From an uncultured Myxococcales bacterium (GTDB lineage: Bacteria; Myxococcota_A; UBA9042; DTJE01), in NCBI GenBank assembly GCA_903936705.1, contig CAIZWN010000020.1, positions 1 to 64,000 of the forward strand: a DNA stretch of 64,000 bases, written 5' to 3'. The notes beneath the pieces were generated by a model that did not search any database, was not told the DNA's origin, and worked only from the letters and a program-made list of their open reading frames with translations. A program made the translations under genes and the position numbers. Positions within the stretch are counted from its first letter, which is position 1; each line of letters starts with the position of its first letter. Below are positions 16,668 through 26,806 of this stretch, piece by piece.

Positions 16668-19661
16668 TCACACCTCTTGAACGTTGCCGCTGCGGCATTT
16701 TCGAATCTCGGCCCGCCCGTTGCGACCATCCATCCTGACTATGCAACTGGTCTGGGCCCGGGCGTGGACGCAATGGGTCGTGCGTTCGACAACCTCCTTG
16801 CGTGCCAGGTTTCCCCAGTCCATCCAGGAGGTCGCGCTGTCGTGGCGCACCTTCAGGTAACCTACGCGCCGGGCTATCAAATTGTGGAAGAAGTGGCTGC
16901 CCTGCGACGACTCGACCTGGAAGTCCGGCAGGTCGACTTCCACGATGACCCGGGCTTCACTGATGTCCGACCACGCCACCGGAATGCCCAGGAACCGATC
17001 CCTCGATCCCCATCGCCCAGGTCCGATCAGCAGATACGGCCTCCCTTCCTCGCGCAACTTGCGGTTGAGTACCGCAACCTCGTCCCGAATCGCGACGGTT
17101 TCGGTGGGCTTGAACGCACCTGCATCGACGTAGACTATGTCCATCACTCCTTCGACCACGCCATTGCCCAGCGCCTCGTCGGTGTACAAAAGGACATCGC
17201 CATCGCGCGGCGGAGATTCCACCGAAACTTCCACGTCGCAGAGATCCACGTTCAACGGGCGAATCTGCAACGGGAAGAATGTCGGCATCGATTCGCGCCC
17301 GGTTCCGCCGGTCACCAGTGCCGCGAACTCCACCTCGACCGGCATCCCAAGGGCCCGCTCGCCTATCGCCAGCAGATGTTCCAGCAATTGCGCCAGTGGA
17401 AACTGCCGATATCGCAGAATGTTCGCAAATGTCACGACCCGTGGGCCTGCTATCGCAAGGCCGTCAACCATCCTGTCATTATCGCGATCCCAGACTGATG
17501 CCACATGCCCCAGCGTGCCATGGCGCTCGGCCGCCGCAAGATCCAGGCGAGCCAGCGTACCCTCCTCACCCGCGCGAATCGCCCCGGGTGGAGAATCCAT
17601 GTCGATTGCCCAGAAGTCGCGCTGCGAGCCGCGCAGGATGTCCTCGGTGGACATCAGGTCGTGGTCCGGAAAGCGCGGACAGAACCGCATGACCCTGCGC
17701 CCCTCCATCACGGCCTTCCCAAGCCCCAGGGCCACCGACGCGACTCCGTCCTGAGGGCGGGCCGGTCCAGATGGGTAGAAATTGTAGGACTGCGCAACGC
17801 CCGACAAGTCCGGATACAGATATCGCCCATGCGCTCGGCCGACGATCTCCTGGATGACCACAGCCATCTTCTCGTCCTCGATGCTGTATCCGGCTCCATC
17901 CAGATACTCCCTGGACTGACGCTCGAAGACCGACGCAAAGACAAGCTTGATGGCGGTGGCCAGGTCATCGAATCGCGCGGCGGTGCCGCTGTCGCGGTTG
18001 GGGATCATGAACGTGTGGTAGACACCGGCCAGCGGGCACGCCTGCGAATCCTCCAACAGACTTGACGATCGAACCGCAAGCGGGGTGTGCACTCGCTCGA
18101 CGAAACGCCTCAGGCGTTCTGTAAGTTCATCGGACAGACTGCCAGCCAGAAACGCTGCCCGAATCTCGTCGTCGGTAAGCCTGATCAGGTCGCGCGTCAA
18201 AAGGTTTCGCTCAAGGAATTCGTCAAACTCTGCCGTGCCCACCACCGCCGTGACCGGCAACGTCACCTTCACACCTGGCACAACATTGCGCAGGTCCATC
18301 GCATGCAGCAGGCTGTTCAAGAAGGCCAGGCCTCGCCCCTTTCCACCCAGAGACCCCTCCCGTAAACGCACCACCTGGGACCGGTTCAGGCCCTCCCAGG
18401 CCCCTGCATCCACGATGCGCCCGTCCAGCTTGTCCTTGCGGACTCCGACGAACGCGTCGATCAGGAACTGGCGCAGGCCGCTGGTGTCCGGAAAGTCGGC
18501 CACCTTCACGGGCCTGATGCGCCTGGCTGCCAGCACCTCGTTGTGCGCCACCAGCCAACCCGAGAAGTGGTCGTTACGCGCGTGATACACGATTGTCGAA
18601 TCCGGGACCGTACGCAGCAGCTGAATCAAGTCCAGCATGGACGCTGCGCGCGCCAACTCCTCTCCACCTTCGGCACGAAACACGAAGTCGCCATATCCCA
18701 GCTCGGCTACGATGAAATCGCGAAGCTCGGACCGCAGATGCGGCGACTTCTTGTGAACGAAACGAGCACCCAGCCGGAAGGCCATCGTGGCGTTGCCCGG
18801 GTCCATGGATTGCAACAACACCGGCAATGTCTGGTTGTCGCTGCGCAGCAGCTCCACGAATCGCAGGCCAGCCTCCTCGTCCAGACGGCCCGCGCGCTCG
18901 AACTCGACATCGGTGATCACGCACGAAAGATACTCTCGGTAGTCGCGATGAATACGCTCGGCAGACGCGAAGTCATGCACGAGGATGACCTTGGGTCGCA
19001 TGCGCATGCGCAAGCGCCTGTTCGCCTCGGTCAATTCCTCGGACAGCAGTTGCTGGGTCTGGCGGACAAGTGCCTGGTACAGCACCGGCAGAAAGGTCGA
19101 ATAGTGCGGGACCGAATCTTCCACGACCAGGATGACGCGAACCAGCCCGTTGCGAGTGTCCTCGGCAAGGTTCAGTCGGTCCTCGACACTCTTGATCATC
19201 GCCAGGAACACCGACGAATCACCGGTCCACATAAAGATGTCGTCGATGTCCTTGACCCGATCCCTGCGAGCCTCGACCAGCCGCAGATCCTGCGGGCTGG
19301 ACAGCAACAGAAGAATCGGGATGCCCGGATGACTTTCGCGAATGCGGGAAGCAACGTCAAAGGGGGTCATTTCGCCGACGCGCATGGTGACGATCACCAT
19401 GTCGAACGGACGCGACTTCATCATGCGCAGCGCGTCGATCCCGGTCACCGCATTTGTGACTCGAGGGGGCGAGGACAGGTTCAACTCGCCGTAGTGGCCT
19501 ATGAGCATCTCGGAAAGGACCCCGTCCTGCTCGAAAACAAAGGCATCGTAGAACGACGACACCAGCAGAATCTCACCGATCCGGTGACGGAACAGGTCGT
19601 ACGACGCATCCTCGCGAGCCCTGAAACGGTTGTAGGAGGACAGCAGATCGTCGATCGGCAT
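16668..19661 (-). CDS. Receiver-like plus PEP/pyruvate-binding domain protein
   Basis: A 997-aa cytoplasmic protein. Residues about 28-160 and again about 175-320 resemble response-regulator receiver folds. A PEP/pyruvate-binding (PPDK N-terminal-like) region runs from about 435 to 760 (GGKGRGLAFLNSLL, AVRSSSLLEDS, FASVFERQSREY). The C-terminal part carries LLIGPGRWGSRDR and SSQGSHFFHNL. There is no swivelling phospho-His domain or PEP-binding barrel, so it is not a full PEP synthase. Similar architectures are annotated as PEP/pyruvate-binding regulators; phosphotransfer is inferred only. It starts 7 bp after the RND gene stop, so the two are co-transcribed. Confidence 0.75.
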   Translation of the reverse strand: MPIDDLLSSYNRFRAREDASYDLFRHRIGEILLVSSFYDAFVFEQDGVLSEMLIGHYGELNLSSPPRVTNAVTGIDALRMMKSRPFDMVIVTMRVGEMTPFDVASRIRESHPGIPILLLLSSPQDLRLVEARRDRVKDIDDIFMWTGDSSVFLAMIKSVEDRLNLAEDTRNGLVRVILVVEDSVPHYSTFLPVLYQALVRQTQQLLSEELTEANRRLRMRMRPKVILVHDFASAERIHRDYREYLSCVITDVEFERAGRLDEEAGLRFVELLRSDNQTLPVLLQSMDPGNATMAFRLGARFVHKKSPHLRSELRDFIVAELGYGDFVFRAEGGEELARAASMLDLIQLLRTVPDSTIVYHARNDHFSGWLVAHNEVLAARRIRPVKVADFPDTSGLRQFLIDAFVGVRKDKLDGRIVDAGAWEGLNRSQVVRLREGSLGGKGRGLAFLNSLLHAMDLRNVVPGVKVTLPVTAVVGTAEFDEFLERNLLTRDLIRLTDDEIRAAFLAGSLSDELTERLRRFVERVHTPLAVRSSSLLEDSQACPLAGVYHTFMIPNRDSGTAARFDDLATAIKLVFASVFERQSREYLDGAGYSIEDEKMAVVIQEIVGRAHGRYLYPDLSGVAQSYNFYPSGPARPQDGVASVALGLGKAVMEGRRVMRFCPRFPDHDLMSTEDILRGSQRDFWAIDMDSPPGAIRAGEEGTLARLDLAAAERHGTLGHVASVWDRDNDRMVDGLAIAGPRVVTFANILRYRQFPLAQLLEHLLAIGERALGMPVEVEFAALVTGGTGRESMPTFFPLQIRPLNVDLCDVEVSVESPPRDGDVLLYTDEALGNGVVEGVMDIVYVDAGAFKPTETVAIRDEVAVLNRKLREEGRPYLLIGPGRWGSRDRFLGIPVAWSDISEARVIVEVDLPDFQVESSQGSHFFHNLIARRVGYLKVRHDSATSWMDWGNLARKEVVERTTHCVHARAQTSCIVRMDGRNGRAEIRKCRSGNVQEV

Positions 19662-19668
19662 GGCGGAT

Positions 19669-21978
19669 CTACTCCCTGGTCTTCATCGCGTCAGGCTTGT
19701 CCCTGAAGACCATCCAAAGCGATCCGGGAAGCGCCGTAAAATCCGCAATCATCGACAGGACGAAGGCCACCGAGGCCAGAATCGCAAACTGCCGGATCGG
19801 CGGCAGATCGGACAGGGCAAAGGCCAGGAATCCCAGCGCGTTGATGAGCGTCGCGAAGAAGATCGATCTGCCCGCAATCAGTGTGGTGTGGCGCAACCCA
19901 GTCTCGGTGGTTCCGCCGGTCTTCTTCTCGAGGAAGTGATAGAAGAAGTGGATCTGATCGTTCTCGGAAGTTCCCAGCACGGTCGATGCGATAAGGATCG
20001 TCGCCACGTTCAGCGACATCCCCAGCAGGCGCATCACCCCGAACATCACCAGTATGGCGAACAAGGACGGGATCATGGCCATGACCCGCGCGGCGCCGTT
20101 GCGGAAAACCAGCAGGAACACGCTGAAGATGATGGCGACCGTCAGCGCAAACGACTCGGTCAGTGTCGGCACCAGATTGTGCGCGACCTTCGACTGCAGC
20201 CGTCCCAGGCCGACCATCCTGGGGGGCTCGGTTTCCATCTCCTTCAGTGCGGGGTGCTTCAGGACAGTCGCCTTCCACAAATCCTGGACCCGCTGATCCA
20301 GTTGCTGCCACATCGGGAACTCGTTGATGCGCGACACCAGCGTGATGTGGGTCTGGGACATGTCCTTGACGTCCATGAATCGCGAAAGCAAAGGCTCCTG
20401 GCGCACAGCCGTTTCAAGACTGTCCGCCACCGTTTCCATCTCGTCCTCGTCGTCCGGAAGCCGATCGCCCTTGCCCCCGATGTACCTCATCATCCGGAGC
20501 ACAGTCGTCGGCCCGACCGCCGAACCGACAAGAGGCTCGGCCTCCAGCGCGCTCTGGAAGGCGTCCAATCCGCTGAGAATCTGAGGCTGGTTCAGACTGC
20601 CAACCTTGCCCTTCAGCCAGACCTCCGACATCGAAAGGCCCGGCATCAGTTCGCCCACGCGACGGGTATCCTTGTACAGTTCCGAGTTCGAATTCACATA
20701 CTCGATAGGGTCGGTCAGCATCTTCATGGGCTCGATGTAGCCTGGCAGCCCGAACAGCGCCACTGCGCCCGCTGCCGACATCGCCAACGACAAGCCCACT
20801 GTCCACCAGCGCCAACGGTACGTCGCGGCAGGCATCCACTCCGAAGCGCGCACAAACCACTGGGCGGCGGTCTTGCGCTCGACCTGCGTCGGCGTACGGA
20901 AGACCCGCTGCAGCGCCGGGAAAAGCGTGAACGAGATCAGCCACGTGATCACCAGCCCCATGGCCAGCCAGATGCCCATCTCGCGAATCGATCTGATATC
21001 GGAAACGACCAGCGCCGCGAAACCGGCCGCCGAGGCGAACACCGAGGCGGTGCAGGGCAGGAACTTGTTGGACAGCGCGAAGATGTGGTGTTCCAACACC
21101 TCCTGATCGGGCGGCCTTTCCACGAAGCGGGAATGGATGTACACCAGCGTAGCCAGGCAGGTCACCATCAGCGTCATCGGCACCAGAACGGTCACGATCG
21201 TGAAGGTCCCCCCAAGTACACCAATCAGGCCGACAGCCAAGGCTACGTTGATCAGCATCGAAATCACTATGGCACCCAGCGCTCGGAAGGATCTGTACAG
21301 GCCGAAGCACAGCAGAATCACGAACGCGCCGAACACGGGGAACAGCCGCATGCCGCCAGAAGTAGTCTTCTCGTTCAGATGCGCGTTGACGTACGGTTCC
21401 CCGACCTTGCGCAGGGCCGTGAACGGTTCGGGGTTCGTTACGAAACCGGCCACGGCGGCATCGATCACGCGCAACGCCTCCTGGCGCTGCTCGCTATTGC
21501 GAACGTCCAGGATGAGGGGCAGGCCGTAGAAGCCAGGTCCGACCAGTCCCTGCTTCGAAAACAATTCACTTCCGGTGGCAAATGTCTTGAAGTCCTCGGG
21601 ATGGGCAACCGGATCGGAATCGGGACGCGCCCGACGGTAGATCGACAGCAGCGAATTGGACGCCACGCGCGGCAGTGCCTGCAGCTTGCGATCCAGTTGG
21701 TCCAGCGCCGCAATCACCTTGGGATCGAACGGGTCCTTGGCCTCCACGAAAAGGACGACGAACTCTCCGCCGCCGAAGACCTTCGCGAAATCCTTGGTCG
21801 CGATCGTATCCGGATCTTCCTGGACAATCAGACGATCAATGCCGTTGTCCTGGTCAACTCTGAGGGCGAACGGGATGGCAGCCGCCAGCAGAACGACGTA
21901 AACGCCGATTACCCACCACGGCCTCGCAAGCAGGAACCTGAACAGGGCAGGGAGAAAGGGTTCACGCGGCTTCGTCAT
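19669..21978 (-). CDS. RND superfamily (MMPL-type) exporter
   Basis: The ATG at 21978 (GGAG about 9 nt upstream) gives 769 aa; an ATG at 22008 is an alternative. The pattern is the RND one twice over: a first membrane helix about 17-40, a large extracytoplasmic loop to about 210, five to six helices, a second loop, and a final helix bundle. The size fits the MMPL/hopanoid-lipid exporter class rather than the 1,000-residue AcrB class. It probably moves lipids or other hydrophobic compounds. It sits between a PhnD-like binding protein (43 bp upstream) and a PEP-binding protein (7 bp downstream), with no outer-membrane channel or adaptor gene beside it. Confidence 0.82.
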   Translation of the reverse strand: MTKPREPFLPALFRFLLARPWWVIGVYVVLLAAAIPFALRVDQDNGIDRLIVQEDPDTIATKDFAKVFGGGEFVVLFVEAKDPFDPKVIAALDQLDRKLQALPRVASNSLLSIYRRARPDSDPVAHPEDFKTFATGSELFSKQGLVGPGFYGLPLILDVRNSEQRQEALRVIDAAVAGFVTNPEPFTALRKVGEPYVNAHLNEKTTSGGMRLFPVFGAFVILLCFGLYRSFRALGAIVISMLINVALAVGLIGVLGGTFTIVTVLVPMTLMVTCLATLVYIHSRFVERPPDQEVLEHHIFALSNKFLPCTASVFASAAGFAALVVSDIRSIREMGIWLAMGLVITWLISFTLFPALQRVFRTPTQVERKTAAQWFVRASEWMPAATYRWRWWTVGLSLAMSAAGAVALFGLPGYIEPMKMLTDPIEYVNSNSELYKDTRRVGELMPGLSMSEVWLKGKVGSLNQPQILSGLDAFQSALEAEPLVGSAVGPTTVLRMMRYIGGKGDRLPDDEDEMETVADSLETAVRQEPLLSRFMDVKDMSQTHITLVSRINEFPMWQQLDQRVQDLWKATVLKHPALKEMETEPPRMVGLGRLQSKVAHNLVPTLTESFALTVAIIFSVFLLVFRNGAARVMAMIPSLFAILVMFGVMRLLGMSLNVATILIASTVLGTSENDQIHFFYHFLEKKTGGTTETGLRHTTLIAGRSIFFATLINALGFLAFALSDLPPIRQFAILASVAFVLSMIADFTALPGSLWMVFRDKPDAMKTRE

Positions 21979-22021
21979 GTCAAGGTCACTCCAGATACGG
22001 CGCCGCATGGCACCGAAAAGG

Positions 22022-22855
22022 TCATTCGCCGAAGCGCTTGCGAACTGCCGAGAAGGCAGACTCGTCCAGCGGCACAAAACGACCGATGTGCATCTCCTTG
22101 CAGATTCCGGCCCCCTCGGACGTCTGGCACATCGCCTTCAGGACCTTCAGCAGGGCCTCCCTATCGACCGCGGACATCCCGCCGCCGAACAGCACCACAG
22201 GAATGGCGGTCAGCACGGGTGACGAAAAGACCGATCGCAAGTCCTGGCCTCCCGATATCTCGCGGGCCCTGGCGAACTGCTCGTCATCAAGAATCGTCGC
22301 CTCGGCGTCGCCACGAAGGACGGCCTTTGCCCCGCGAAGCGCCTGTCCGATCTGCTTCAGCACAAAATGTGTAGAGGCATCCACCTTGCCATCCAGCACA
22401 ACCTTCGTCAGATATGTCGGATAGTCGGCAAGGAGCGTCCACAGACGCTTGCCATTCAGGTCCGCCAGCGACTGGATAGCCGGGTCCTTGACCACAACGT
22501 GCAGCCGCTCGGACACGAGTTCCTTGCTGTCCACCTGGAGAATGGGCTGCATCTGCCAAGCCTTGGACATCTCGAAGAACAGGGGCGGATCCATCATGCC
22601 AATCCCAGGCTTGGCGTCGGCGACGAAAGCGTTAACGTCCTTCCGGGTCATCAGGAAAGACCCCTTCACCGAACCGGCCTTCCAGCCGACCTTCGACTCC
22701 AGATAGCCCAGAAAACGGTCCACGAAGGGCTGGGCCGAGACCGTGTCTCCACCCAGGCGCGTGACCGAGATGGCAACATCCGTCGTACCGGCCTGCACCA
22801 GCGGGGCTGTCAGCAGCCCGAACGCCAGGAACGTCAAAGCCAGCAGATGGCGCAT
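22022..22855 (-). CDS. PhnD-like periplasmic binding protein
   Basis: This 277-aa secreted protein has a classic signal peptide (residues 1-22, ending Val-Gln-Ala) and a phosphate/phosphonate-type binding fold of the PhnD family. Strong GGGAGGG precedes the ATG. PhnD proteins normally deliver phosphonates to an ABC importer. No ABC permease or ATPase is present here and the next gene is an RND exporter. It may instead sense or hand over an organophosphorus or phospholipid ligand to the RND protein. The ligand is not readable from sequence. Confidence 0.75.
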   Translation of the reverse strand: MRHLLALTFLAFGLLTAPLVQAGTTDVAISVTRLGGDTVSAQPFVDRFLGYLESKVGWKAGSVKGSFLMTRKDVNAFVADAKPGIGMMDPPLFFEMSKAWQMQPILQVDSKELVSERLHVVVKDPAIQSLADLNGKRLWTLLADYPTYLTKVVLDGKVDASTHFVLKQIGQALRGAKAVLRGDAEATILDDEQFARAREISGGQDLRSVFSSPVLTAIPVVLFGGGMSAVDREALLKVLKAMCQTSEGAGICKEMHIGRFVPLDESAFSAVRKRFGE

Positions 22856-22968
22856 GAAGACCCTCCCTCCGGTTCCAGGTCGCGGATCATACTACCGCCT
22901 TGCCAGGACTCCTAGGGCCAGAACACTGAACGCGAGCCACATGGGAGTGGAATTCATGGTACTGGGCG

Positions 22969-25434
22969 TCACGGCGCCGGGAAGGGGCGGCAGGGCTGGC
23001 CCCGCAGCGCTGCGCAATCGGGAAGGGCCGTGGGCACGCCGACACCGGTAACCAGAGGCAGGGCAACACTGGAAGGGTGACTTGCCTCGTGGCCCACCTC
23101 GATTGCGGGCGGGGTGTCGTATTCCTGCAGGCGGAAGCGCCACTCGGCACGGCTGTCGCCCGGGGTGTCCACGGCAACGCGGATCCGGGAACCGGCCCGG
23201 AAGACGTGGGCAAAGGGCATTATCTCGACGCGCACCAAGGTCCACTGGCCGGCGGACAGCAGAGCCTGGTTTTCGAAGCGGTAAGTGTGGATGGGACGCA
23301 ATTCGGTGGCGTCGTCTCGCAAAGCCCGATGACTGGCACGCAGCCAACCGCTCTGGACATAGGACTCGTTACCGTCGGGACGCACCTCCGAAAGGTTCAC
23401 CTCCAGATCCACGTCCGTCGCATCAGTACGGATCCACAAGTCCACGCTGCCGTGGCCGATCATCACGCGGTCCGCGTCCAGTGCCGCAGTGACGAAGGCG
23501 ACTTCCTTGCCCGGGTCGGGTTGGCGCCAGGTCCAGTTCGGCGGCAGGCCGTAAACCGATCCCGAGACCTGTGTGCGCTGGCCCGCGTCGGGGTCATGGA
23601 GGAATGTGCTGGAACCTCCATCGGCGGCGGGCAGGCTGGAAGCCAGGGTGCCATCGGCCTGGAAGTGCCAACGGTCGGCCTTCGTACCTGGGATGGGCCA
23701 GGCGGCGAAGGCGGCCTCGAAGGCGGACTTGGGAGCGCCGGCCGTGATGCCTGGGGCGGCACCGGTATCGAAGAGAACTCGGATCCTTGGCAGCGCACGC
23801 CAGGCAGCCAGGGCCGAAGCGACGTCAGGCTGCGATGCAAAGCGCGACTCGGCGAACGGTAGTGCAGCTCCAAAAACCTGCTCCATGAATACCGAACCCA
23901 GAGCCTGGACCTCGGCCGGGACCGATGGGACCCGGTGGGCCACGAACAACTGAATGAAGTCCATCCACTCCAGCAGCCGCTCGGGCGCGAAGCCGTCGTT
24001 ATGGAAGCCGTTCGTGACGACGGCACGCAGATCCGGGGCACCGGTAAAACGGTTCAGCAGGGCCGCGAAGTGTGGGCCCGTCTGCTCGTCCTGCCACTGG
24101 CCCGTCAGGAAGACCGGCACCTGGATACGGTCCACCCAGGCCGAGGGGTCCACCGGTCGCGCCACGTCGTCGGTGTAGTAGAGGTGGTCCAGGGCCTCCG
24201 TGATGGCATCGCGCTGCTGGCCGTGCATGCGCTGGTGGGCATCGCACAACGTGTCGCCGGCCGCCACCACGTCCTTCACCCAGCCAGGGTCCCAGGGGCG
24301 GGCCGCGTACAGCACCATGTCATGCCAGTTCTTCGCGAAGCCGTCGTTGTATATGCCTCCGGGAGCCAGGCAGGACGACGCCGAGTCGGCGATGACCGAC
24401 TGTGGTGCTATGGCGGCCAGGCTTGGAGGTCTGGCTGCTGCCACAAACAGCTGGCCAATGCCGGGGAAGGAAAGGCCCACCATGCCAACCTTCTGGTCCA
24501 GCACCCAGGGCTGGCGGGCTGCGATCTCAACCACATCGTAGCCGTCGGTAGTCTGGAGTGGTTCGAAGTAGTCGTAAGCGCCATCCGAACAGCCTGTCCC
24601 GCGCATGTTGACGCCCAGCGTCGCAAAGCCCAGCAGGGCGGCCACCAGGTTGCTGGGGTCGTCGGGGGCGTTGCAAAGGATGGGGTAGTCGACGCAAAAA
24701 CCCTCGACCGCTGGGTTCAGGACGCGGCCCGGGCGGGAGGGGGAGTAGCCCGAATAGCTGACGACCGTCGGATATGGGCCATCCTCCGGAGGACCGGGAA
24801 GGGTCAGGAAGTACGACAACTGCGTGCCATCGCGAACCGTCAGGTAGCCAAAACCGGGCTGAAGGACCTGGGCCTCGTAGAATGAATTGGGGGGCAGGCT
24901 GTTCTCGACGGACCAGACCTCCATTGGGCCCGTGTAGTCCGACGTATCGGCAGCTGGGCGGACGCTATAGCCGCGGCCGGGCGGGATAAGGCGGAAAACC
25001 AGGCTGCCCAGGTCGTCCACGGCCTTCTCGGCCACAACCACGCCATCGGCGTCAACCACCTGCAGCAAGGATCCGGGAGTCGCGGTCCGCACGTGAACCT
25101 GTTCAACGCTGCCCCGGGCGTCGAAAGCCGTCGAGACGTGAGGCGGCGGCCCCACCGGGACGTCGGGGGGCACGTCCTGCAGCGTCAAGTCGGTCCGGAC
25201 GTCGGGCAGATCTGCCGGAGGCGGAACATCGGGGTCCAAGTCATCCTGAACCGCGTCACCTGGAACCTCCGCGCCAGGCACGTCTGGCGCCGGCACGTCC
25301 GAAAGGTGTACCTCCACATCCGTGAGATCGGTGACGATCGCGTCGGACGCGCCGCCGCCATCGCTACAGGCTGCCAACCACATGGCCAGGGCCAGGGGAC
25401 AGACCAAAGACCACCTGCACGACACATTAAACAT
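22969..25434 (-). CDS. CocE/NonD (X-Pro dipeptidyl-peptidase-type) hydrolase lipoprotein
   Basis: ATG at 25434 follows GGAGG and gives 821 aa, a lipoprotein with lipobox Cys23 and a long Asp-Val-Pro-rich linker (about 30-110). An S15-type alpha/beta hydrolase follows, with nucleophile Ser322 in GLSFPG, GYSPSRPG before it and a His in GFHNDG later. The C-terminal part has the jelly-roll of CocE-like enzymes. These enzymes cleave esters, amides or X-Pro peptides. The C-terminus ends in a Pro-rich tail. Export to the outer membrane surface is inferred from the lipobox. No operon partner is evident. Confidence 0.85.
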   Translation of the reverse strand: MFNVSCRWSLVCPLALAMWLAACSDGGGASDAIVTDLTDVEVHLSDVPAPDVPGAEVPGDAVQDDLDPDVPPPADLPDVRTDLTLQDVPPDVPVGPPPHVSTAFDARGSVEQVHVRTATPGSLLQVVDADGVVVAEKAVDDLGSLVFRLIPPGRGYSVRPAADTSDYTGPMEVWSVENSLPPNSFYEAQVLQPGFGYLTVRDGTQLSYFLTLPGPPEDGPYPTVVSYSGYSPSRPGRVLNPAVEGFCVDYPILCNAPDDPSNLVAALLGFATLGVNMRGTGCSDGAYDYFEPLQTTDGYDVVEIAARQPWVLDQKVGMVGLSFPGIGQLFVAAARPPSLAAIAPQSVIADSASSCLAPGGIYNDGFAKNWHDMVLYAARPWDPGWVKDVVAAGDTLCDAHQRMHGQQRDAITEALDHLYYTDDVARPVDPSAWVDRIQVPVFLTGQWQDEQTGPHFAALLNRFTGAPDLRAVVTNGFHNDGFAPERLLEWMDFIQLFVAHRVPSVPAEVQALGSVFMEQVFGAALPFAESRFASQPDVASALAAWRALPRIRVLFDTGAAPGITAGAPKSAFEAAFAAWPIPGTKADRWHFQADGTLASSLPAADGGSSTFLHDPDAGQRTQVSGSVYGLPPNWTWRQPDPGKEVAFVTAALDADRVMIGHGSVDLWIRTDATDVDLEVNLSEVRPDGNESYVQSGWLRASHRALRDDATELRPIHTYRFENQALLSAGQWTLVRVEIMPFAHVFRAGSRIRVAVDTPGDSRAEWRFRLQEYDTPPAIEVGHEASHPSSVALPLVTGVGVPTALPDCAALRGQPCRPFPAP

Positions 25435-25573
25435 GTAACCTCCGCCTGGAATCAGGAACGTCGGGAGGATGATAGCAGAGGCGGCAAATGGCAAAGCAAT
25501 CCGACACTGGGGGTCACGGCACATGGCTCTCCATCAATGTTTCACTGTTATTGAAGGGCGACAGGTGCCAGAA

Positions 25574-25600
25574 TCACGCGGCGTGACGGGAGCTCCCGTC
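25574..25600. promoter_or_regulatory. Two adjacent palindromes upstream of the diguanylate cyclase
   Basis: A 13-bp odd palindrome TCACGCGGCGTGA (25574-25586) overlaps a perfect 16-bp palindrome GACGGGAGCTCCCGTC (25585-25600). They lie in the 200-bp divergent gap between the CocE-like gene and the GGDEF gene, 35 bp before the GGDEF start. Dyads of this size are typical operator sites, but no cognate regulator is adjacent. Confidence 0.4.
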
Positions 25601-25634
25601 CTGGGCCATCGATCACGGTTACCGGGGATGGATT

Positions 25635-26735
25635 GTGCGTTGGGGACTGGTAAGTCGGATCAGGCGAAGTGGTATTGATGCCGCCCCGCAAGGCCTTGCC
25701 GTCCACATCGAGATCGCGAACCTGTCGGCCCTCATCGGCATGGCCGGTTCGATCCTGCTTATCGCCCTGATGCTGGCCGCTGGCCTGACGGGATCGATTC
25801 TTGTCAGCGTTGCCGCCGGGCTGGGCTATGGCCTGACCGTATGGCTTAATCACCGTCACTGGTTCCTGCTGTCGCGCCTGTGGATGGGCGGTCTGTTCCT
25901 GCTGCACGCACTGGCCCTGACATTCCTGCTGTCATCCGAAAGCCTTGTCAGCGTCTATCTTTTGGCCGGCATCCCGGTTGGTTTCCTGCTGTTCGCGTCG
26001 GAGGAACCGTGGACCCGCGCCATGGCCATCGGCGCCAGCATCGTTGCCTACGGCCTGTCCCAGACCAGCTGGTTCGACGTCCCGGTAGAGATCATCTCCT
26101 CTCGCTCACTGCACGCCATATCGTTCGCCAGCCTCATTTCGATGTTCGTCGGAATCGCCTTTGCCATCGCAAGGTTCAATTTTGTTCTCAGACGGCTGGA
26201 GGCCAGGCAACGGGTCTTCGCCTCTACGGACGAGATGACCGGCCTGGCCAGTCGCAGGCACCTGCTGGCCCAGGCCGAATCCGCCCTTCGGATTGCCCAT
26301 CGTTACGACAGGCCCTTGTCGGTCATCCTGATTGATATAGATCACTTCAAGACGATAAACGACACTTGTGGTCATCAGGACGGGGACCAATTGCTCCGGG
26401 AGGTCACGGCTTGCCTGGACCACAGCCGTCGCGAGGCCGACCTCCTGGGGCGGCATGGGGGCGACGAATTCGTCCTGCTGCTGCCGGAAACGACCCTTGA
26501 CGACGCCCTGGTGGTTGCCGAGCGGTGCCGCCGAGGCGTGGAAAACCTCGAAGTCTCACTCAGCAAAGGTCCACGATCCGTTACCATCAGCCTCGGCATC
26601 GCCGGATTGCTGCCAGGTGAGAAACACAACCTGGACGAACTGCTGCGGCGGGCCGACGAAGCGCTGTACGACGCAAAGCGGGCAGGTCGGAACCGCGCTG
26701 AATCGTGGAGTAGCGGTCCACAAGGAAGTGCCTGA
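25635..26735 (+). CDS. Membrane-bound diguanylate cyclase (GGDEF)
   Basis: This 366-aa protein starts at a GTG preceded by GGGGATGG. About six hydrophobic segments fill residues 25-185, then a GGDEF domain begins near 195. The active-site loop GGDEF is intact at 275-279. An inhibitory RxxD site (READ, 266-269) sits five residues before it, so the enzyme should make c-di-GMP and be product-inhibited. The membrane part has no domain I recognise and probably senses a signal. A 12-residue tail follows the usual C-terminal AKRAGRN. No EAL domain is present. Confidence 0.9.
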   Translation: MRWGLVSRIRRSGIDAAPQGLAVHIEIANLSALIGMAGSILLIALMLAAGLTGSILVSVAAGLGYGLTVWLNHRHWFLLSRLWMGGLFLLHALALTFLLSSESLVSVYLLAGIPVGFLLFASEEPWTRAMAIGASIVAYGLSQTSWFDVPVEIISSRSLHAISFASLISMFVGIAFAIARFNFVLRRLEARQRVFASTDEMTGLASRRHLLAQAESALRIAHRYDRPLSVILIDIDHFKTINDTCGHQDGDQLLREVTACLDHSRREADLLGRHGGDEFVLLLPETTLDDALVVAERCRRGVENLEVSLSKGPRSVTISLGIAGLLPGEKHNLDELLRRADEALYDAKRAGRNRAESWSSGPQGSA

Positions 26736-26806
26736 GATCATAGAATCCATCTCATATTCCGAAAGTTGCTGGTTTGAATCCAGCCCACACGGCCTGGAGG
26801 AAACTG

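Noticed and set aside
19660-22374. A 904-residue plus-strand open frame
   Set aside because: It is antisense to the RND and PhnD-like genes, rich in Arg/His/Gln with no domain, as expected of the opposite strand of GC-rich genes.
26704-26791. tRNA-like T-arm (GCTGG-TTTGAAT-CCAGC, 26768-26784)
   Set aside because: The arm is perfect, but no matching acceptor stem, D-arm or 7-nt anticodon loop can be built upstream, and it overlaps the 3' end of the GGDEF gene and the start region of the methyltransferase gene.
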